From Tretioscincus oriximinensis (Eukaryota > Chordata > Lepidosauria > Squamata > Gymnophthalmidae), in NCBI GenBank assembly GCA_022410635.1, contig JAJVDF010000135.1:661093-725092 (forward strand): a DNA stretch of 64,000 bases. The letters run 5' to 3'. Of this stretch, positions 60,001 through 64,000 are shown piece by piece (the stretch's first letter is position 1; each line of letters begins with the position of its first letter). The notes beneath the pieces were generated by a model, which saw only the letters and a list, made by a program, of their open reading frames with translations, searched no databases and was not told the DNA's origin. A program made the translations under genes and the position numbers.

Positions 60001-60669
60001 TGTATTTTCCCTGCCTGATATAGTTCTAAGAAGCCCCATTTTTTTCAAGCCTCTGTTACATATTAAACAAAATGTCTTGGTTCTCTCTTTCTCTCCACCA
60101 TTTCCCCCTTCTTTCCTTAATACAGTATTCATTAAAAACTGACCTTCAGCCTACAAGGTTATGATACTGCTACTTTTTAAAATAAAAATGGTATAGAAAA
60201 CTAGGAAGTTAGTAAAGTTGCTCTATTTTCCTTTAAACAAAAGTTTTGTCTTTCCATAGAGTGTGATGGACAAGGATAGAATAATAACAGCAATTCAATA
60301 ATGTGGTAAGTACTGAGCTGTAAAAGAGCCACTTCAGATTAATTTGACTATATTTTAACATGGAAATACATTTCCTAACTCCCTTATCTTTTCTTCTGCA
60401 CCTGGCACTGTGTCCTATTTAAATTTACAAATCCAAAGCTCATGCTAGGTAAATATTCAGATTCAATCAAACACATGTATAGGAGTGGGGGGGGCTCTAT
60501 ATTTGGATTCCGGATATTCTCTCTTTCCCTCTCTTGCATGCAAGGGCAGGCAAGAGGCTATGGATTCTTGTACCAGCATTGAAAATGGTGACCTTGCTCC
60601 ATAATCATTAGAGAAAGGCATTTGGGGAAAAAGAAATGTGACCATCTGCTTGAAGCTAAAATCACTGAT
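57018..60669. other. No gene or repeat recognised
   Basis: AT-rich. No motif-bearing frame, RNA gene or repeat end could be supported. Confidence 0.4.
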
Positions 60670-61200
60670 GCTTTCTTCATGCTAGTTAATTAGTGTAATG
60701 AAATCACCTAATTGGAGCAAGGCTCCTTTAAATTTTCCAAGCTAAGTCTTGTGTGCGGGGCTTGAGATATAAAAGGGGGAGGTGCAAGGGAGAGAATGAG
60801 TAGTATTGATGATTGTGGGAGGATTGTTGCAGGATTGTATGCTGAATGGTTTTAGAGATTGTTTGAGCCTGTGGCCAAACAATTGAATTAAAAGTGGTTC
60901 TCTGCTGCAGTGTGAAAATAAAAGAAATACCAAAGAGAGATACATACCAGCTGGGGGAGTGGGGATAGAAAAGGAAAGCTGAGAGACTTTGAATGTGGGC
61001 AAGCAAAAGGGAAGCTTAGCCAGAGACATTGAAGGCTCAGGACCTTTTCCCTACCCAGTGTGGCTAAACTGCATCTTTGGTTTCTTTATGTTTGAGTCGC
61101 CTGTTACTTTGTTATAATAAAGCTGTTTTTATGGTTTAAAACAGAGAAGACTTTATTATTTGGACATACAAAGCATTCTGGTTTGATTTTCACTCCTTAG
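60670..61200 (+). mobile_element. LTR-like or promoter-like block
   Basis: TATAAAAG at 60,768-60,775 within GAGATATAAAAGGGGGAGG, and AATAAA at 61,116-61,121, about 350 bp apart. This could be an LTR with a long R region, or a plain promoter. TG/CA edges and a target duplication were not found, so the boundaries are guesses. Confidence 0.3.
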
Positions 61201-62855
61201 TATTAATTTCTTCCTGAGGGAAGTGGTGGCAGCCTAACTGTGGAATAATTCCTATCTGCAGAACTGTTCATTTTATTCATCCCATCTTTCCTATCCTATC
61301 TACATACAAGCAAACTAATAAAATCCAAGTGCCTTGTTCATAAGAAAGACCATCGACCAATATTAATAAGGGGGGACTGTGTTACCAAAACTATAATGAA
61401 GAAATAAACCTATAACAGTACATACACAGTCTTAGGCCCCGCTCGGTTTTGTTACAGTTAGTTATTCAGTCAGGCAGCAAGGTTTTAGGCAGAGATGACA
61501 ATGAAGGGCTGCTAATATGAGTCTGTTGAGACCAAAATGGTTTGAAAGAGTTGCTGGTACAAAGCAGTTAGGAGTTCTTTACTTGTGAAAAAGGTAATCA
61601 TTGGACTGTATTTTGCCAGCTCTTCCCTGATTTATATCTTCTTTCTTGTTCCAAAGAAACCAAAAATGGGATATCATTATTCAAAGGGAGGGGGAAACTT
61701 AGCAATATTACTGACCTTTGTTTAGCCTTTGCTTTTAAGATTCTTCATGTTGGAAATGCCTACTGAAAAAGTGCAGGGACAAGTTTGAGTGCAAGTACTT
61801 ATATAGTTCTGGGTATTTCACATCATCAAATGTATCATGGAAGTAAATCCTAGAATGATAAGTGCCCAGTTTTGCCTCACAATTTTGCCTTGCCATCAGA
61901 AAGAGATTATTGCACGATCTAAAACAGATCCTTCATTTTCATCTCCTAAATATCTAGCACCAACATTTCCCAAACAGGGAAATTGTGGCTGCATCCACAC
62001 AGCATATTCTACCACTGTGTCGTTTTATCATGAAAAATCCGCCATATTGGCTCAATCATTTTTAGCAGTCCACCCGCTGCAAACCTCCGTTGCCACACAT
62101 TTTACAGACAGCACTTCTTTTCTGACAGTAATTTTTCCTATTACCAATCCTTATCAGACAATGTTTTAGGATTTAAAACATTTCACCTGTTTCAACATTT
62201 AATTTATTAGTTGTATGCTTATTCTGTCTTACTACCAGATGCAATAGTTACCACTACCCTATATTATCTCCTGCAATCTTCCTAAGAGATTGTTTTATTT
62301 CTTTTATGTTTCTCTGAAATGTGGTGAAGTTGTTTTGTTTTTGTTTAAACTGAAATGTTTTAGATCCTTAGTTTTCATCTGGACTATATTTCCTATCCAG
62401 GATATATCCAGAATAAGACCCAGGGCAGAAAGAAGTTTTTTCCTCATTTAGTGGTATATAAAACTGTAATCTCATAGCATTTTACCTGCCATTCATCACA
62501 TCTGTTTTTACTCAGTGTTTGCTGTGNCACTAATCCCAATGAATACAGATTGCCCCTGGCAATAACCTTACATATTATCATCAGGCTGTATCTCTAATGA
62601 TGGTTCTATCTCAACATGGTTTCTTACATGTGATTTCCTTTAAGAAAACCTATGCACTATTCAGGAATAGACAGATATGCAACTTTTTGCGTATAACTAG
62701 GTTTCATATAACACAGTTTTTGATGGAAGAAGAGTAGACATTGACAGATGGAAGAAAGTATGTGCTCTGTTCAAACAGACTGAAAATTCAGCTCTTGAAT
62801 TTTGAACAGATTTTTAAAAATCTGCACTTTCCCGTTGTGCAAAATGAAAGCAATT
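61201..62855. other. No gene or repeat recognised
   Basis: A 110-codon plus-strand frame at 61,837-62,169 has no recognisable motif. No repeat recognised. Confidence 0.4.
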
Positions 62856-63000
62856 TAAAAATAAGAACCCAAGAAGAGTCCTACTGAATGGGTCCAGAGC
62901 CCATCTAGTTCAGCATTCTCTCTCACACAATGGCGCACCAATTGCACTTTTCAGTCTGAAGCAGAAGGCAATAAAATCTTCACCTGTATTCAACTCCTAA
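62856..63000 (-). mobile_element. Decayed CR1/L3-like LINE 3' UTR
   Basis: AATAAGAACCCAAGAAGAGTC, CCATCTAGTTCAGCATTC and CACACAATGGCGCACC match the order of motifs in the other copies, with more divergence. Confidence 0.6.
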
Positions 63001-63234
63001 AGAAGATTTACTTTTTAACTTTCCAACAAGTGTCATTAAGCCATGCCCTATATCTGAATGGCCTAGTAAGCTGGGCAAGTGTTAAAAAAGCTCTTGATTC
63101 AGGTATGTACATCGTCACATTTTCCCCATTGTCTAAAAGAATGGCAAAAGTATGTATTTCTAAAATAGTAAAGATTTCCATAATGTTGTCTAGAAGTTTT
63201 TTCTCATAGTAATATACGTCTGTGTGAGAGTTAG
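63001..63234. other. No gene recognised
   Basis: Possibly still part of a LINE upstream of the BovB end. The minus-strand 95-codon frame here (63,008-63,295) overlaps the BovB coding region on the wrong strand. Confidence 0.35.
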
Positions 63235-63610
63235 GCCATAAGGAAGGCTGAGCACAGCAGTACAAATGCTTTTGAACTGTGGTGCTGGAGACCATTCTTT
63301 AGACTCCTTTGGACTGCAAGGAAACCAAATAAGTTAACACTAAATGAAATCAGCCTTACTTGTTCATTGGGAAGTCAAATACTGGAGCTGAAGCTCAAAC
63401 ACGTTGGCTACATAATGAGAAGACAAGACACTTGGAAAAGACTGAAAGTGAAACGAGAAGGGGAAGACAAAAGATAAGTTGAGTTGATAGCATCCTGGAA
63501 GCATCAAACATGAGTATGGACAGAGTTCAAGAGCCACTGAAGGCCTCTCATGCTGTGCTTCATGGGGTCACACAAAGAGTCAGATATGGTTGTACAACAT
63601 AGCAATATCA
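63235..63610 (+). mobile_element. BovB/RTE LINE 3' end
   Basis: Nucleotide and protein order fit the 3' end of BovB: a coding tail then GGGGAAGACAAAAGATAAG, a GCATCCTGGAAGCATCAAAC stretch, CTTCATGGGGTCACACAAAG and GTCAGATATGGTTGTAC. The minus-strand fragment at 21,680 shares this end. BovB is abundant in squamates. Confidence 0.85.
63271..63477 (+). pseudogene. BovB/RTE ORF2 C-terminus, fragment
   Basis: An open frame without a start codon, from FELWCWRPFFRLLWTARK through LKLKHVGYIMRRQDTWKRL to a TAA at 63,475-63,477. The ELWCWR and KLKHVGYIMRR boxes are those of the RTE-clade C-terminal region after the reverse transcriptase. Similarity continues past the TAA in other frames, so the TAA is likely an early stop. 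The endonuclease and reverse-transcriptase domains are absent here. Confidence 0.82.
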
Positions 63611-64000
63611 AGTAACACAATGAAATAATTTAGAATTCCATAGATTAATTCATAGATGAGAAATCTAATAACTGATCACAGTTAAAACGACATTTTCTTG
63701 TTTAGATTTCTACCAACCTACATCAAGGTAATCATGCATAACATCTCATAACATCCATGCATGATGGACAGTAAGTGATCTGGAAAGGGAATGCAGACAG
63801 TGATTTATCTTCTTCTGCACTGCATTTATACTTATGACACCTACTGTACCTGCTTTGTTTTATTTGGGGAATGAGGCCATCTGCAAGGAACTAAATATGT
63901 GCTTTATTATGTTGTGCTTGGTCTGTTTTTCATTCTTTCTTTCTTGTCAATTGGAAACATATTTCCCTTTTAAGCACAATTATTTCCTTGTTCTTTCTAT
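63611..64000. other. No gene or repeat recognised
   Basis: AT-rich right edge of the window, with no supported feature. Confidence 0.4.

Noticed and set aside
61380..61480. Polypurine tract (AAGGGGGGAC) followed by TGTGTTACC as a 3' LTR start
   Set aside because: The following sequence does not resemble the LTR-like block at 60,670, so the pair is unsupported.

Overview
The window looks like non-coding nuclear DNA from a squamate reptile (lizard or snake; I cannot go lower). The organism call rests on interspersed repeats: a BovB/RTE LINE end, CR1 3' ends with the short ATTCTATG-type tail, L2-type LINE pieces, abundant LINE ends tailed with repeated TTATGTTC, L1-type 3' sequence, and tRNA-derived SINEs with LINE-like tails. 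The DNA is AT-rich, open frames are short and stop-riddled, and I found no intact host gene and no convincing host exon. Nothing resembles bacterial, plasmid, phage or CRISPR organisation. There are 32 single N bases, 29 of them before base 25,400.

Layout. 1-290 is a polypurine GGAA-type tract. 290-7,030 is mostly unique AT-rich DNA with one CpG-bearing block near 5.2-5.6 kb. 7.0-8.8 kb holds a foldback element, a minus-strand CR1 end and a minus-strand CR1/L3-like LINE end. 12-17.7 kb carries two mariner/Tc1-type miniature elements, L1-like sequence, a tRNA-Lys-like SINE and LINE remnants. 18.8-26.4 kb repeats that pattern: a LINE 3' end with recognisable protein tail, a BovB fragment, an L2 reverse-transcriptase relic split by another LINE fragment, and a second SINE. 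28-35.3 kb has an L1-type 3' end, a third SINE, and an L2 3' end broken by a 198-bp foldback transposon with a perfect 8-bp target duplication.

The main feature is a 3.5-kb endogenous retrovirus at 36,691-40,215. It has two LTRs of about 410-425 bp, a near-identical 6-bp target duplication, a tRNA-Lys-type primer binding site, the end of RNase H, integrase, env and a polypurine tract, with gag, protease and reverse transcriptase absent. Integrase and env are broken by in-frame stops and frame changes. Next to it (40.8-41.7 kb) is a dead mariner transposase on the minus strand.

43.2-64 kb contains a GC-rich block, a plus-strand CR1 end, two or three LTR-like promoter plus poly(A) arrangements (48.0, 49.2 and, more weakly, 60.8 kb), several L2-type tails, a short inverted repeat at 56.9 kb, and a BovB LINE end at the right edge. 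Between these lie long stretches with no gene visible; a few look like possible conserved regulatory DNA, judged by texture alone.

No genes here work together as a pathway. The window records successive mobile-element insertions. I did not find a new biological system; the best leads are the gag-less provirus and the foldback transposon pair at 34.3-34.8 kb.
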